Source: Vulcanimicrobiota bacterium
GTDB lineage: Bacteria; Vulcanimicrobiota; Vulcanimicrobiia; Vulcanimicrobiales; Vulcanimicrobiaceae
Length of the DNA stretch: 64,000 bases
NCBI GenBank assembly: GCA_003168375.1
Contig: PMSI01000003.1
Coordinates: forward strand, 248,001-312,000
Reading direction: 5' to 3'
Shown here: positions 7,919 through 17,752 of the stretch, piece by piece
How positions within the stretch are numbered: the stretch's first letter is position 1
How the letters are laid out: each line of letters opens with the position of its first letter
Notes under the pieces: generated by a model
Database searches by the model: none
Seen by the model: the letters and a program-made list of their open reading frames with translations, nothing else
Told to the model about the DNA's origin: nothing
Position numbers and translations under genes: made by a program

Positions 7919-9967
7919 GTGAGTGGACTGAGTTCGGCCTCCAGCTCGACTAGTTCCACGGCCGCGCCGGGGACCAACGTCGCGCCGATCTCGTTCCCCG
8001 GGATCGCATCGGGGATCGACTACAACTCGATCATCCAGAAGTACACCAACATCACGCTGCAGCAGGAGACGCCGCTCAACAACCAGGTCACGGCGCTCAA
8101 CAATCAGCAGGCCGAGCTGCTCAAGATCCAGGATCTGGTCGCGAAATTCCAGGACACGTTCCAAGCCGTCAGCGATCCGAACAACTTCAGCGCGACCTCG
8201 CCGACCTCGTCGAACTCCTCCGCGGTGGCGGCTTCGGCGGTCGCCGGCTCGATCGCGACGCCGGGCACGTACGTGATCACGAAGTCGTCGCTGGCGACCG
8301 CGACGCAGCTCACCAACGATCCCGCCGCGAACGGCGCGTTCGATCCGAACGCGACGCTGACGAACGCGGGCGCGTCGATCACGCCCAGCAACGGTCCCAC
8401 CAGCGGAACGAACGGCACGCTGACGATCGACGGCGTCGCGCTGCAGTACGACGTGAACACCCAGAATCTCAACAACTGGATCACGACGATCGCAAACCCG
8501 GCGCTCGCCGCGGCCGGCGTCGGTGCGTCGCTCGCATACAGCAACGGCAAGGTGACGGTCACCTCGACGCAGCCGCTCACGATCGGCAGCGCGAACGACA
8601 GCGGCAACCTGGCGCAAGTGCTCAAGCTCGACACGGCGCAGATCACGTTCAGCGGCGGCCAGTACACGGCGACCAGCACGTCGAACATCGGCGGGATCAA
8701 CCTCGGCGCGGTGCTGAACACCAGCAACAACGCCGGCTTCGCGACCGCGGTGACGGCCGGCAACTTCACCATCAACGGGGTCGTGTTCACGGTCGACCCC
8801 ACCACGAACAACCTGAACAACGTCCTGCAGCAGATCAACGGGTCGTCGGCCGGCGTCATCGCGAGCTACGACACCACGAACGACCGCATCGTGCTGACCG
8901 CGAAGAACAGCGGGCCGCAAGGGATCAGCGTCGGAAAATCCGGCGACACGTCGAACTTCCTGCAGGCTGCCGGTTTCCTCACCGACTACACGAAGCCGAA
9001 CCAGCTCAGCGGCGGCGCGCAGCTCGCGGTCGGCAAGTCGGCGCAGGTCCAGTACGTCGACAACGCCGGGACCTCGCACACCGTGTACGCGAACTCGAAC
9101 GACGTGACCAGCGTCATCCCGGGCGTCGATCTGAAGCTGCAGCAGGCCGTCGACGGCGTCGTCGTAGCGCCCGTGACGATCTCGGTCGCGCAGGACAGCT
9201 CCGCGCTCCAGACCTCGATCGGCACCTTCGTCACCGCGTACAACGCGGTCCTCGACGAGATCAACACCGCGACGCAGGCGCCGGTGATCGGGACGACGAC
9301 GACCACCACCGGGCAGACGACGGGGACGCAGGTCGCGAGCGGCGGCGTGCTCTTCAACAACCAGGACGTGCTCGCGCTGCGCGACCAGCTCGTCAACATC
9401 GTCTCGGGCTTCGGCAACACCGGCTCGACCTCGTACAACTCGCTCGCGTCGGTCGGTCTGACGCTGGATTCGAGCTTCACGGTCAACACGGCCTCGTCGA
9501 GCAGCACGCAGAACACGACCGCCCAGGGCAGTGTCTCGCAGCAGACGTTCCAGGGGACCAGCGGTCGCCTGAACACCCTCGACGTCACCAAGCTCAGCGC
9601 GGCGCTGGCCGCGAACTCGAGCGTGGTCGCGAAGCTCTTCACAGGAGCGTCCAGCATCGTCGGGCAGCTGGGTGCCTATCTCACCACCGTATCCGGGCTG
9701 CCGACCCAGCTTACCGGCGCGCTGGCGGGGAAGATCCCGGCGCAGTCGCTGTTCAGCACGCTGACCACGACGAACCAAGATCAGGTCAGCTCGCTGCAGC
9801 AACAGATCAAGCTCGTCACCGATCAGGCGAACATGCAGGCCGATCTACTGCGCCAAGAGTTCGTCAACAGCGAGACGCAGATCGCGCTGCTGCAGTCGAT
9901 GCAGTCCTCGCTCAGCGCGTTGACTTCGACCTCCAGCTCCGGTGCCAGTTCCAGTACGATAGGATGA
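7919..9967 (+). CDS. fliD: Flagellar hook-associated protein 2 (filament cap)
   Basis: A 682-residue FliD, the pentameric cap at the filament tip that folds incoming flagellin. The N-terminal domain has ISFPGIASGIDYNSIIQKY, the family signature, followed by a coiled segment LNNQVTALNNQQAELLKIQD. The C-terminal coiled domain ends with VTDQANMQADLLRQEFVNSE and IALLQSMQSSLSAL. The middle is Thr/Ser/Asn-rich and probably surface exposed. Its length is above the common 400-550, due to insertions in the middle domains. GTG at 7919 lies one base after the flaG stop and is chosen over the ATG at 7892, which lies inside flaG. fliS follows directly. Confidence 0.95.
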   Translation: MSGLSSASSSTSSTAAPGTNVAPISFPGIASGIDYNSIIQKYTNITLQQETPLNNQVTALNNQQAELLKIQDLVAKFQDTFQAVSDPNNFSATSPTSSNSSAVAASAVAGSIATPGTYVITKSSLATATQLTNDPAANGAFDPNATLTNAGASITPSNGPTSGTNGTLTIDGVALQYDVNTQNLNNWITTIANPALAAAGVGASLAYSNGKVTVTSTQPLTIGSANDSGNLAQVLKLDTAQITFSGGQYTATSTSNIGGINLGAVLNTSNNAGFATAVTAGNFTINGVVFTVDPTTNNLNNVLQQINGSSAGVIASYDTTNDRIVLTAKNSGPQGISVGKSGDTSNFLQAAGFLTDYTKPNQLSGGAQLAVGKSAQVQYVDNAGTSHTVYANSNDVTSVIPGVDLKLQQAVDGVVVAPVTISVAQDSSALQTSIGTFVTAYNAVLDEINTATQAPVIGTTTTTTGQTTGTQVASGGVLFNNQDVLALRDQLVNIVSGFGNTGSTSYNSLASVGLTLDSSFTVNTASSSSTQNTTAQGSVSQQTFQGTSGRLNTLDVTKLSAALAANSSVVAKLFTGASSIVGQLGAYLTTVSGLPTQLTGALAGKIPAQSLFSTLTTTNQDQVSSLQQQIKLVTDQANMQADLLRQEFVNSETQIALLQSMQSSLSALTSTSSSGASSSTIG

Positions 9968-9968
9968 C

Positions 9969-10394
9969 GTGACGGTCTCCAACGCCAACCTCCGGTACCT
10001 GGAAGCGTCGATCAACTCGGCGAGTCCCGAAGAGCTCATCATCAAGGTCTACGACGCGCTGCTGCTGTTCGCGCGGCAGGCGATCGAGGTGATGGAGTCC
10101 CGTCCCGCCGACATCCAGGCGCGCCACGACCTGCTGCGCCGCGCGCAGCGCGCGTGTGCGCTACTGATGGGCTCGCTGCGGCTCGACCTCGACAGCGAGA
10201 TCCCCGGCAACCTGTTCCGCATCTACGAGTTCTGGCACCATCAGCTGGTCGCCGCGAACATGCAGGGCGACGCGCAGAAAGTGCGCGAGGTCCTGCCGCT
10301 GATCGCCGGGATGCGCGAGACGTGGGTCGAGGCGATCAAGACCTACCGCGCGCAGGGCGGGTCCGGAGTGGAACTCGGTGCAGCCGTCTGCTGA
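9969..10394 (+). CDS. fliS: Flagellin export chaperone
   Basis: A 141-residue FliS, the cytosolic four-helix chaperone that caps the flagellin C-terminus before export. YLEASINSASPEELIIKVYD is the conserved first helix and loop, FARQAIEVMESRPADIQARH the second, LDLDSEIPGNLFRIYEFWHH (in place of the usual 'LYdYm') the third, and VLPLIAGMRETWVEAIK the fourth. The GTG start directly follows the fliD stop. It overlaps the next gene by 17 bases, suggesting coupled translation of both chaperones. Confidence 0.95.
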   Translation: MTVSNANLRYLEASINSASPEELIIKVYDALLLFARQAIEVMESRPADIQARHDLLRRAQRACALLMGSLRLDLDSEIPGNLFRIYEFWHHQLVAANMQGDAQKVREVLPLIAGMRETWVEAIKTYRAQGGSGVELGAAVC

Positions 10395-10758
10395 GTGCCC
10401 GCACGACGCGGTCGTGCGTACGATCATCGAGCTCGAGCGCGTCTGCCTGGCGGCCGACGCGGCACTCGTCGAGCGCCGCTGGCCCGACGTGGAGGCCTCG
10501 TTCCGCGAACAAGCCGAGCTGACGGGCCGGCTCGCGCGGCTGTTCGAAAGCGCCCCCGAGACGGCGCCTGCGAACGACACGAAGGTCGCCGAGCGCGTGC
10601 GCGGGATCCTCGTCTACCGTGACGACCAGCTGCGGCGCTTGGAGTCGTATCGCAACGAGATCGCCGGCCGCCTCAGCGCGATCGGGAAAGTGAACGCGTT
10701 CTCCCGCAGCTTCGGAAAGCGCCCCGGCCCGGCCCGGATCCTCGACGGCCAGTACTAA
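10378..10758 (+). CDS. Small helical protein in the FliT position
   Basis: A 126-residue, almost wholly helical protein (VVRTIIELERVCLAADAALV; VRGILVYRDDQLRRLESYRN). It sits immediately after fliS, where many bacteria carry fliT or another export-chaperone gene, and the size fits. Sequence similarity to FliT is only general (helical, charged), so the assignment rests mainly on position. GTG at 10378 lies within the end of fliS. Its stop overlaps the stop of the convergent minus-strand gene (TAA/TAG on opposite strands within four bases). Confidence 0.6.
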   Translation: MQPSAECPHDAVVRTIIELERVCLAADAALVERRWPDVEASFREQAELTGRLARLFESAPETAPANDTKVAERVRGILVYRDDQLRRLESYRNEIAGRLSAIGKVNAFSRSFGKRPGPARILDGQY

Positions 10759-11537
10759 GCGTCGTCGAGCGCCGCGTACAGGATCGTCGTTTCGAACGGC
10801 TCCTGGCGTTCGGCCGCGCGCGGGACGGTGTCGTCGAAAGGGACGAGCCGCGTTTCTCCGTCCTGCAGCACGATCATCCGCAGCCGGTCGGTCTCGGCGT
10901 CGCTCTCCCAGCGCTCCGGAGCGGTCGTCTCGCGGGCGCGGTCGTAGTGCCCGGCGCGCACGCCCGCGTGCAGCAGCACGCGGCGGCCCGCGGCGCGCAG
11001 CCGCTCGCAGAACAGATAGTCTTCGTCGCACTGGCGCACGACGCGGCTTCGTTCGTCGACGTAGACGTGCGCTGAGAAGTACGGCTGCGCCAGCGCGCGC
11101 AGCGCATCGACGCGCACGACGACGCAGCCGAACCCGATCCCGTCGACGAGCGCGACGCGGTCGCCGGCGTATGCCGGGATCCCCGCCGAGGTGGTGTCCC
11201 GCGAGTTCCAGCGCGTGACCGCCATCGGCCGCGCCGAGTCGCGGCTGTAATAGAGCGCACCGGCGAGCGCGGCGTCCGGGTCGGCCTCGAGCGCCGCGAC
11301 GAGCAGTACCAACGCATCGGGCGGCGCCACGATGTCGTCGTCGATCATCGCCAGCAGGTCGGCGCCGCGCGCGACCGCGGCGCGCGCGATCATCTCGCGC
11401 TGCACCGCCACCGCGTTCCCGGTCCAGACCAGGCGGTCGGCCTCGGTGACTGCCGCCGGAAGCGTCAGCTGGGCGAGCGCGTCGAGAAACGGCCGCGTCG
11501 GCTGGCCGCCGGTCGGGATCCCGATGAGCAGCTTCAC
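10755..11537 (-). CDS. GT-A type glycosyltransferase-like protein
   Basis: A 260-residue protein starting [20 protein letters not shown], a GT-A beta-strand and loop. [20 protein letters not shown] carries the acidic DDD motif for metal and nucleotide sugar; [20 protein letters not shown] and [16 protein letters not shown] resemble the acceptor side of family GT2/GT-A proteins; [20 protein letters not shown] matches the 'EDxxFc.r..~aG' motif. GTG at 11537 overlaps the stop of the upstream gene (GTGA), so it is the last gene of a three-gene coupled operon. The donor is unknown. It may work with the sugar pathway at 14-24 kb. Confidence 0.75.
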   Translation of the reverse strand: MKLLIGIPTGGQPTRPFLDALAQLTLPAAVTEADRLVWTGNAVAVQREMIARAAVARGADLLAMIDDDIVAPPDALVLLVAALEADPDAALAGALYYSRDSARPMAVTRWNSRDTTSAGIPAYAGDRVALVDGIGFGCVVVRVDALRALAQPYFSAHVYVDERSRVVRQCDEDYLFCERLRAAGRRVLLHAGVRAGHYDRARETTAPERWESDAETDRLRMIVLQDGETRLVPFDDTVPRAAERQEPFETTILYAALDDA

Positions 11538-13111
11538 GCGACGGCGTGGCGCAACGTGGCGACGAGCGCGCGGCCCGCTTCGTGGAGCGTCGCGTCGTCG
11601 GCGGTCAGCGGATCGTAGCGACGGTCGACCGCGCGCCGCACCGTCACCCGCATCAGCCACGCACCGGCGGCGAGGCGATAGGCGGCGAGCGCGTCGCGCA
11701 CGTGCTCGGCCGCGTACGCGTCGACGCCTTCGAGCGCGCGCGGCGCAACGGCGAGGAGCACTTGCGCGCCGCGCAGGAACGCGTCCTCGAGGTCGCGCGC
11801 CAGCAGGCCGCGGAGCGCCTCGAGCTCGCGTGCGTCGAGCCGGGCGACGAGCAGCGCGCCCTCGTACGCCGGCTCCGCGGACGCGGCATCGCCGTTCGGG
11901 CGGATCGTGGCGAGCGCCTCGGGGGTGACGACCGCCGGCGTCGGGCGGTTCATCCGCGCGGCGACCAGCGCGCGCGGCAGCGCGGACGCGATCGACCGCG
12001 CGAACTCCGAGACGCCCAGCGCGCGCCCCAGCGGCGCGTCGACCGCTGCGACCGACGAGAGCAGCGCGAGCGCGGCCAGACCGTGGGGGACCGCCCCGGA
12101 GAAGACGCGCTCGAGCGCGCGGACTTCGTCGGCGTCGAGGACGCGCGCGAGAACGTGGGGCGCGCGCTTCGGCTCGGCGACCGCTTTTGCGGCCTTCGCC
12201 TTCGTCTTCGGCTTTGGCTCCGGTTTGGGCTTCGGCTCGGGCTCGGCCGCGGCTTCGGACGACGGAGCGGGGTCCGGCGGCGGCGGAGGTTCGGGCGCGG
12301 GCCTCGGGTCCGGCGTCGGTTCGGGCTCGGGTTCGGGTTCGGGTTCGGGCTCGGGCTCGGGTACCGGCTGCGCTTCGGCCGCGGGCGGCGGTTCGGCGGG
12401 CGGTTCGATCTGCGGCGCCGCCGGCGCGTCGCTGATCGCGTCGATCGTGCGCACCGGCTCGGCGGCGAGTTCGACGGCCTCGGGCGGTAGCTCCGCGCCG
12501 TCTTCGCCAACCTCGAGCTCGAAGAATGGTCGCGGCGCGTCGAACGCGGCGTGATGCGTGCGCCGCTTCAGCCGCAAGGACGGAGCCGCGATCGCGGGGA
12601 CGCCGGGGGCCTCGGCGTGCGCTGCGATGTCGAGTGGTTCGGTGCCGGGCAGCACGCGCATCACGAAGCGCAGCCGGATCGACCCGGCGGCCGGGATCGT
12701 GCCGAGGCGCAAGCCTTCGCCGAGCAGCGCCTCGCCGTCGAGCTCGATCCCGTCGCGCGCAAACGACCCGTCGACCGCTTCGCACTCCGGCGGGATCCCG
12801 ACCCGCAACCGGACGTCGTCGGCGTCGGTGTCGCCTTCGTCGGCCACTTCGGCGACCACCGTCACCACCGCGCCGGGGATCAGCTCCCGGTCCGGGCGGG
12901 CCTCCAGGGCAACCCGCAGCATCGGACCGCGAGGCGCTGCGATCGGGACGCCGCCCAGCATCGATTCGGGGCCGAAGCGAGCGGGGGTCGACGACGAGCT
13001 CGCGGCGGCGAGGGGCGGCAGGCCCAGCTCTTCGTGGCGCCGCCGGTCCAGGAGCCGGCTGTCGGCGTTCCGGTCGAACAGCCCGTCGACGTCGATCTCG
13101 CGCGCGCTCAT
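11534..13111 (-). CDS. Unrecognised protein with Ig-like repeat domain and long Glu-Pro linker
   Basis: A 525-residue protein I cannot name. Residues about 60-185 look like a beta-sandwich of the DUF11/conserved-repeat type: [20 protein letters not shown], then [20 protein letters not shown] and [20 protein letters not shown]. Residues about 250-330 are a Pro/Glu/Ala linker containing [15 protein letters not shown] and [17 protein letters not shown]. The C-terminal 190 residues are helical ([40 protein letters not shown]). No signal peptide or membrane helix is evident. ATG overlaps the TGA of the ATPase gene before it, and its stop overlaps the GT gene after it. A scaffold role spanning a distance is possible; this is inference from the linker. 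Confidence 0.7.
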   Translation of the reverse strand: MSAREIDVDGLFDRNADSRLLDRRRHEELGLPPLAAASSSSTPARFGPESMLGGVPIAAPRGPMLRVALEARPDRELIPGAVVTVVAEVADEGDTDADDVRLRVGIPPECEAVDGSFARDGIELDGEALLGEGLRLGTIPAAGSIRLRFVMRVLPGTEPLDIAAHAEAPGVPAIAAPSLRLKRRTHHAAFDAPRPFFELEVGEDGAELPPEAVELAAEPVRTIDAISDAPAAPQIEPPAEPPPAAEAQPVPEPEPEPEPEPEPEPTPDPRPAPEPPPPPDPAPSSEAAAEPEPKPKPEPKPKTKAKAAKAVAEPKRAPHVLARVLDADEVRALERVFSGAVPHGLAALALLSSVAAVDAPLGRALGVSEFARSIASALPRALVAARMNRPTPAVVTPEALATIRPNGDAASAEPAYEGALLVARLDARELEALRGLLARDLEDAFLRGAQVLLAVAPRALEGVDAYAAEHVRDALAAYRLAAGAWLMRVTVRRAVDRRYDPLTADDATLHEAGRALVATLRHAVA

Positions 13112-14046
13112 CGCATGCGGAAGGCCGCCAACCAGGGGAACTGCCACCAATGCCGTGCCTCGGCCGGCGCGGCGTCGCCCGCCGGCTGCGCGACGCCGTT
13201 GGACGATGCGCCGGTCTTGGGGACCGACAGGCCGCGCAGCCGGGCGGCGGCTTCCGCATCGGTCCGGGTCGCGCGCGGTCGACCGTACGCGGCGGCCTCG
13301 CGCAGGGTCGCGTGGGCGAGCGTGAGCAGCCGGCGCGGCGTTCCGGCCGAGGCACCGACGATCGCGTCGAGCACGTCGTCGTCGAACAGCGCGGTGCCGT
13401 CGGCGGCGCCTCCGGCGCGCGAGACGCGATACGCGATCAGCGCGCGCGCCTCGTTCGCGTCGAGCGTGCCGAGCTCGTACCACTCATCGACGCGGTCGGC
13501 GAGGTTGCGCCGCGCCTCGATGCGCGGTCGCAGCTCGCTCTGGCCGAACAGCACGATGTTGAGCAGCTTGCGCTGCGGAACGTCGTAATTCAGCAGCAGG
13601 CGAAGGACCTCGAAGATCTCGTCGCTTGCGTTCTGCGACTCGTCGACGAGCAGCGCGATCGTCAGGCCGTCCAGGACCGCCGCGTCGTACAGGTAGTTCT
13701 TCAGCGCGTTCTTCAAGGCGGCGGGCGAGCGGGGCGGAAGCGCGAGCCCGAACGAGCGCGCGACACCCAGTAGGAACTCGGTCTCTGTCGCGAACGAGGG
13801 ATCGAGGATCTTGCCGAGCCGGACGTCGTCGCGGCCGAGCAGCTCGCGCTCGGTCTGCGCCATCAGGCTGGTCTTTCCGGTCCCGGGATCGCCGACGATG
13901 ACCTGCAGACCGCGCGACTCCAAGACGCCGCCAACCAGGCGGTCGCGCGCGCGCGCCAGCGCAGGCGTCGTCCGATAGAAGTGCGGATCCGCCGTGTCGA
14001 GGAACGGATCGCGCTCCAACCCGAAGTGCCGGTAGTACGGGATCAT
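13108..14046 (-). CDS. ExeA/TniB-type AAA+ ATPase
   Basis: A 312-residue protein. [20 protein letters not shown] is the typical ExeA beginning ('y...fgL...PF'). Walker A is [14 protein letters not shown], Walker B is [14 protein letters not shown], and sensor-like [17 protein letters not shown] follows. This matches general secretion protein A-type ATPases, which also include TniB and MSHA/GspA-like proteins. Canonical ExeA has a peptidoglycan-binding C-terminus after a membrane helix; here there is none, and the C-terminus is a short tail with [13 protein letters not shown] at 14046 was chosen because the family motif starts there; the upstream open frame is non-coding. It heads a coupled operon with the linker protein and a glycosyltransferase, and diverges from rfbF. 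Confidence 0.85.
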   Translation of the reverse strand: MIPYYRHFGLERDPFLDTADPHFYRTTPALARARDRLVGGVLESRGLQVIVGDPGTGKTSLMAQTERELLGRDDVRLGKILDPSFATETEFLLGVARSFGLALPPRSPAALKNALKNYLYDAAVLDGLTIALLVDESQNASDEIFEVLRLLLNYDVPQRKLLNIVLFGQSELRPRIEARRNLADRVDEWYELGTLDANEARALIAYRVSRAGGAADGTALFDDDVLDAIVGASAGTPRRLLTLAHATLREAAAYGRPRATRTDAEAAARLRGLSVPKTGASSNGVAQPAGDAAPAEARHWWQFPWLAAFRMR

Positions 14047-14090
14047 CCGACGTCGTAGCTTCGGCGCGGCGACCGTGACCGGCCTCTGCC

Positions 14091-14127
14091 TACAGGGAAC
14101 CCGCTTGGATGCCGATACCCTAGCAGG
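14091..14127 (+). promoter_or_regulatory. Candidate promoter of rfbF (sigma-28-like or leaderless)
   Basis: TACA at 14091-14094, 16 bases, then GCCGATAC at 14111-14118, the same spacing as the flaG box. The ATG at 14128 follows only nine bases later, which is short for a leader. TACCCT (14116-14121) six bases before the ATG fits a leaderless -10 element instead. AGCAGG adjoining the ATG is a poor ribosome site. Confidence 0.35.
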
Positions 14128-14898
14128 ATGAAGGCGGTGATCCTGGCGGGCGGCCTCGGTACGCGACTCAGCGAGGAGACGGCGACCCGCCCGAAACCGA
14201 TGGTGGAGCTCGGCGGCCGGCCGGTGCTCTGGCACATCATGAAGACGTATTCGGCGTACGGCATCGACGACTTCATCGTCTGCTGCGGATACAAGGGCTA
14301 CGTCATCAAGGAGTTCTTCGCCAACTACGCGCTCCACGCGTCGGACGTCACCTTCAACATGCGCGAGCGCTCGATGCGCGTCCACAACAACGCAGCCGAG
14401 CCGTGGACGGTGACCCTGGTCGATACCGGCGACGACACGATGACCGGCGGCCGGCTCCTGCGCGTCCGCCGCTACGTCGGCGACGAGCCGTTCTGCTTCA
14501 CGTACGGTGACGGTGTCTCCGACGTCGACGTGCGCGCCGTGATCGAGCACCACCGCGCCTCAGGCGCGCTGGCGACGATGACGACCGTGCAGCCGCCGGG
14601 GCGCTTCGGCGCGGTGCGCCTCGAAGAGCAGAAGATCGTGGCCTTCGACGAGAAGCCGCACGGCGACGGCGCGTGGATCAACGGCGGATACTTCGTGCTC
14701 TCGCCGGGCGTCTTCGACTTCATCGACGGCGACGACACGGTGTGGGAGCGCGAACCGCTCGAGCGCCTCGCGGCGGCGGGGAAGCTCTCGGCGTTCGTCC
14801 ACCGCGGCTTTTGGCAGCCGATGGACACGCTGCGCGACAAGGCGCTGCTCGAGGAGCACTGGTCGAGCGGCCGCGCGCCGTGGAAGGTCTGGCCGTGA
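14128..14898 (+). CDS. rfbF: Glucose-1-phosphate cytidylyltransferase
   Basis: A 256-residue enzyme making CDP-glucose from CTP and glucose 1-phosphate, the first step to CDP-linked 3,6-dideoxy and branched sugars. [18 protein letters not shown] is the nucleotidyltransferase signature; [50 protein letters not shown] (metal and sugar site), and [19 protein letters not shown] are all RfbF-specific, and the end [18 protein letters not shown] is typical. Full length. GTG of the next GT gene overlaps its TGA. Together with rfbG (16694-17752) it defines a CDP-sugar pathway. Confidence 0.95.
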   Translation: MKAVILAGGLGTRLSEETATRPKPMVELGGRPVLWHIMKTYSAYGIDDFIVCCGYKGYVIKEFFANYALHASDVTFNMRERSMRVHNNAAEPWTVTLVDTGDDTMTGGRLLRVRRYVGDEPFCFTYGDGVSDVDVRAVIEHHRASGALATMTTVQPPGRFGAVRLEEQKIVAFDEKPHGDGAWINGGYFVLSPGVFDFIDGDDTVWEREPLERLAAAGKLSAFVHRGFWQPMDTLRDKALLEEHWSSGRAPWKVWP

Positions 14899-16706
14899 GC
14901 GACGAGCGCTCCCCGCTGATCAGCGTCCTGATCCCGAACTACAACTACGTGAAGTACGTGGCGGCCGCAGTCGACAGCGCGCTGGCGCAGACGTATCCGA
15001 ACATCGAGGTCGTCGTCTCCGACAATTGCTCCACCGACGGGGCTTGGGAGCTGCTGAACGAGCGCTACGGCGGTGACCCGCGCGTGCGCCTGCATCAGAA
15101 CGAACGCAACATCGGGATGGCGCGCAACTTCGACGTGCTGATGGAGCTCGCGCGCGGAGAGTACGTGATGTGCCTCTCGTCCGACGACTTTCTGCTGCCG
15201 CCGCACCTGACGAGGCTCGAGGAAGGCTTTCGGCGCGATCCGCAGCTCGACGTCGTGTACTGCAACGCGTACTTCGCGCACGAGGACGGTACGGTCTACG
15301 CGACCCGTGCGCTGCCGGGGCAGTTTCCGGTCGACTTCGTCGATGCGCGCGACGAGCTGGTCGAGGAGTTCACCACCGTCTGCCCGGTCTGCTTTCCGTG
15401 CGCGCTCTTCAAGCGCGGCGTGCTGCTCGAGCCCGGGATCTGCGGCGATCCGGAGAACGGCCAGGACGCGCGCGACTGGGAGCTGATCATCCGGTTGGCG
15501 CTGGCCGGCAAGCGCTTCGGCTACATCGCGCAGCCCAGCATGGCGATCCGGCTGCACGCCGACCAGTTCTCCGGCGACGCGTACCATCGTTCGGGCCGCA
15601 ACGTGCTCGATTTCGCGTCGTACGTCGAGCGCTACGCTGACCATCCGGAGTTCGTGCGGCGCATGCGCGGGCGCGAGAGCGGGGTCGCCCGGCTGCTCGG
15701 CGCGATGGTCGCACAAGCTCCTGCGATGAACGACGGGCGGACGCCGTTCGATGCGGCACAACTCGCCCGGTTTGCCGCGCTCGAGGGGCGTTTGAACGCG
15801 CGCGCCGCGGTCTACGAGCCGGCGCGCGTGCGCGAGTCTCGCGTCAGCGTCGTCGTGCAGAGCGCGGGGCCGCCGCAAACGATGCTGCGCGCGCTCGACT
15901 CGCTGGTCGCGCAAAGCTGGACGAACTGGGAGGCGGTGATCGTCGATCACGGCCCGATACCGGTCGACGCTCTGGTGCGCGCCCATCCGGCGTGGGGGCG
16001 CGTTTCGTACGCGCGTTTACCCGTGCCGCACACGGCCGGGGCTGCGCGGAACCTCGGCTTGCGAATGATCCGGGGCGAGTACGTGGCGTTCCTCGATCCC
16101 GACAACCGCTACACTCCTGATCATCTCGAGCGCGCGGTCGACGCGATCGCGCGCACCGGCGCCATGGCCGCGCTTTCGCAGACGCGTCTCGTCCTCGAAC
16201 CGAGTGCCGGGTCGCGGAGTACGCCCCAGGCGCTCGGCGTCGTCGAACCGTTCGGCGGCAGCGAAGACGACGTCGTCCGGCTCGAGATCGCGCACGCCGT
16301 CGCGCTCGACGCGGTCGTGCTCTACCGCGGCGTGTTCGACCGCATCGGCACCTTCAACGAAACGGTGCCTTCGCTCGACGACTGGGACTTCACGCTGCGC
16401 TTGGCGCGCGCCGCGCGCTTTGCGCCGGCCGGCGCGATCACGGTGGACGTCGTCGCGCGGCTCGGCCTCGCGGCCCAGCGTCTCGGCGGCGCGCTCCCGA
16501 ATTACCTGGCCGTCATGGACGCGCTGTACGCAGCGCACCCAGTCGACGCGCGCGTCGCCGAGGAGCGTCTGCGCCATCGAGCTGCGCTCGCGAACACGCT
16601 CGGCGCATCGGCCGACTGGCTGCGGGAACCACACGGTCTGGCCGCGTTCATGGACGCACTCGCCGGCCGCACGGCGTCGGCGCTGCGCCGAACTCAGCCC
16701 GCGTAG
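14895..16706 (+). CDS. Tandem GT2 glycosyltransferase
   Basis: A 603-residue protein with two GT-A domains. The first (about 8-230): [57 protein letters not shown]. The second (about 315-520): [38 protein letters not shown], and [18 protein letters not shown] with the acidic DPD motif, plus [17 protein letters not shown] (ED-like acceptor motif). Two active sites suggest successive addition of two sugars. GTG start overlaps the rfbF stop. It ends 13 bases into the convergent rfbG. Acceptor is unknown. Confidence 0.87.
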   Translation: MSDERSPLISVLIPNYNYVKYVAAAVDSALAQTYPNIEVVVSDNCSTDGAWELLNERYGGDPRVRLHQNERNIGMARNFDVLMELARGEYVMCLSSDDFLLPPHLTRLEEGFRRDPQLDVVYCNAYFAHEDGTVYATRALPGQFPVDFVDARDELVEEFTTVCPVCFPCALFKRGVLLEPGICGDPENGQDARDWELIIRLALAGKRFGYIAQPSMAIRLHADQFSGDAYHRSGRNVLDFASYVERYADHPEFVRRMRGRESGVARLLGAMVAQAPAMNDGRTPFDAAQLARFAALEGRLNARAAVYEPARVRESRVSVVVQSAGPPQTMLRALDSLVAQSWTNWEAVIVDHGPIPVDALVRAHPAWGRVSYARLPVPHTAGAARNLGLRMIRGEYVAFLDPDNRYTPDHLERAVDAIARTGAMAALSQTRLVLEPSAGSRSTPQALGVVEPFGGSEDDVVRLEIAHAVALDAVVLYRGVFDRIGTFNETVPSLDDWDFTLRLARAARFAPAGAITVDVVARLGLAAQRLGGALPNYLAVMDALYAAHPVDARVAEERLRHRAALANTLGASADWLREPHGLAAFMDALAGRTASALRRTQPA

Positions 16707-17752
16707 GCGTCCAGGTCGCGCTCGACGAGCCGTTCCGCCGGTTCGCCGCCGTGGAAGTCGCGGTACCACGCGGCCGCGGCGTCGACCGCCGTTTCGGTCG
16801 CCCAGCGCGGGCGCCAGCCAAGGTCCGCGTGGGCTCGCGCGCTGTCGACGGCGAGCACCGCGGTCTCGTGCTCGGGGCTCGCCGCGACGCGGATCGCAAA
16901 CGGCGCGCCCGCGCCGAGCGTACGCAGAAATCGCTCGACGACGCTGCGGACATCGGCTGTGCGGTCCGGCCCGAAATTGTAGGCGTCGAACCCGGCACCA
17001 CCGCCTGCGGCCGCTTCCGCAATGCGGAGGTAGCCGTGGAGCGGGTCCAGGACGTGCTGCCACGGGCGGATCGCGTCCGGACGCCGGATCGTCAGTATCG
17101 ACCCGGCGGCGAACGCACGGTACGCGTCCGGCAGCAGGCGGTCGAGTGCGAAATCACCGCCGCCGACGACGTTCCCCGCGCGCGCTGTCGCGATCTTCGG
17201 CGATCCGGGCGCTGAGAAGAACGCGGTGCGATACGTCTCGACGACGAGCTCGGCGGCGGCCTTGCTCCCCGCGTACGGATCGGCGCCGCCGAGGCGCGCG
17301 TCTTCGGTGTAGCCGTCCTCACTCGGCCGATCGGCGTACACCTTGTCGCTGGTGACGACGACGGTACTCTCCAGCGCAGCGCACGAACGCGCGGCTTCGA
17401 GGAGGTGTAGCGTCCCCATCACGTTCGTCGCGTACGTCTCGACCGGCTCGGCGTAGCCGCGTCGCACGAGCGATTGCGCCGCGAGATGGAAGATCGTCTG
17501 CGGCCGCAGGGCGCCGATCGCCGCGCCGATGCCGTCGCGGTCGCGCAGGTCGACGAGGCGTTGCTCGACGTGCGCACCGTAGGGCAGGAGCGCCCACAGG
17601 CTCGGCGTCGTCTCGGGCGGCAGCGCGATCCCGGCGACGCGCGCACCGCGCCGCAGCAGCAGCGCGCACAGCCACGAACCCTTGAATCCCGTGTGGCCGG
17701 TGACCAGGACCCGGCGGCCGCGCCAGAAACCGCCCTCAGCGATGGACGTCAT
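16694..17752 (-). CDS. rfbG: CDP-glucose 4,6-dehydratase
   Basis: A 352-residue short-chain dehydrogenase/reductase that turns CDP-glucose into CDP-4-dehydro-6-deoxyglucose with bound NAD. FWRGRRVLVTGHTGFKGSWL is the RfbG-specific Rossmann motif; IFHLAAQSLVRRGYAEPVET, VVVTSDKVYADRPS, and DPYAGSKAAAELVVETYR (YxxxK) give the catalytic Ser/Tyr/Lys; ATARAGNVVGGGDFALDRLL and IRRPDAIRPWQHVLDPLHGY are also diagnostic. The ATG at 17752 has GAGAGG about 8 bases before it. Its first 11 bases overlap the start of the divergent epimerase gene, an unusual arrangement. Works directly after RfbF. Confidence 0.95.
   Translation of the reverse strand: MTSIAEGGFWRGRRVLVTGHTGFKGSWLCALLLRRGARVAGIALPPETTPSLWALLPYGAHVEQRLVDLRDRDGIGAAIGALRPQTIFHLAAQSLVRRGYAEPVETYATNVMGTLHLLEAARSCAALESTVVVTSDKVYADRPSEDGYTEDARLGGADPYAGSKAAAELVVETYRTAFFSAPGSPKIATARAGNVVGGGDFALDRLLPDAYRAFAAGSILTIRRPDAIRPWQHVLDPLHGYLRIAEAAAGGGAGFDAYNFGPDRTADVRSVVERFLRTLGAGAPFAIRVAASPEHETAVLAVDSARAHADLGWRPRWATETAVDAAAAWYRDFHGGEPAERLVERDLDAYAG

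Noticed and set aside
12290-12370. Short repeats resembling a small repeat array
   Set aside because: They are codons of the Glu-Pro linker of the minus-strand protein; there are no spacers of even length.
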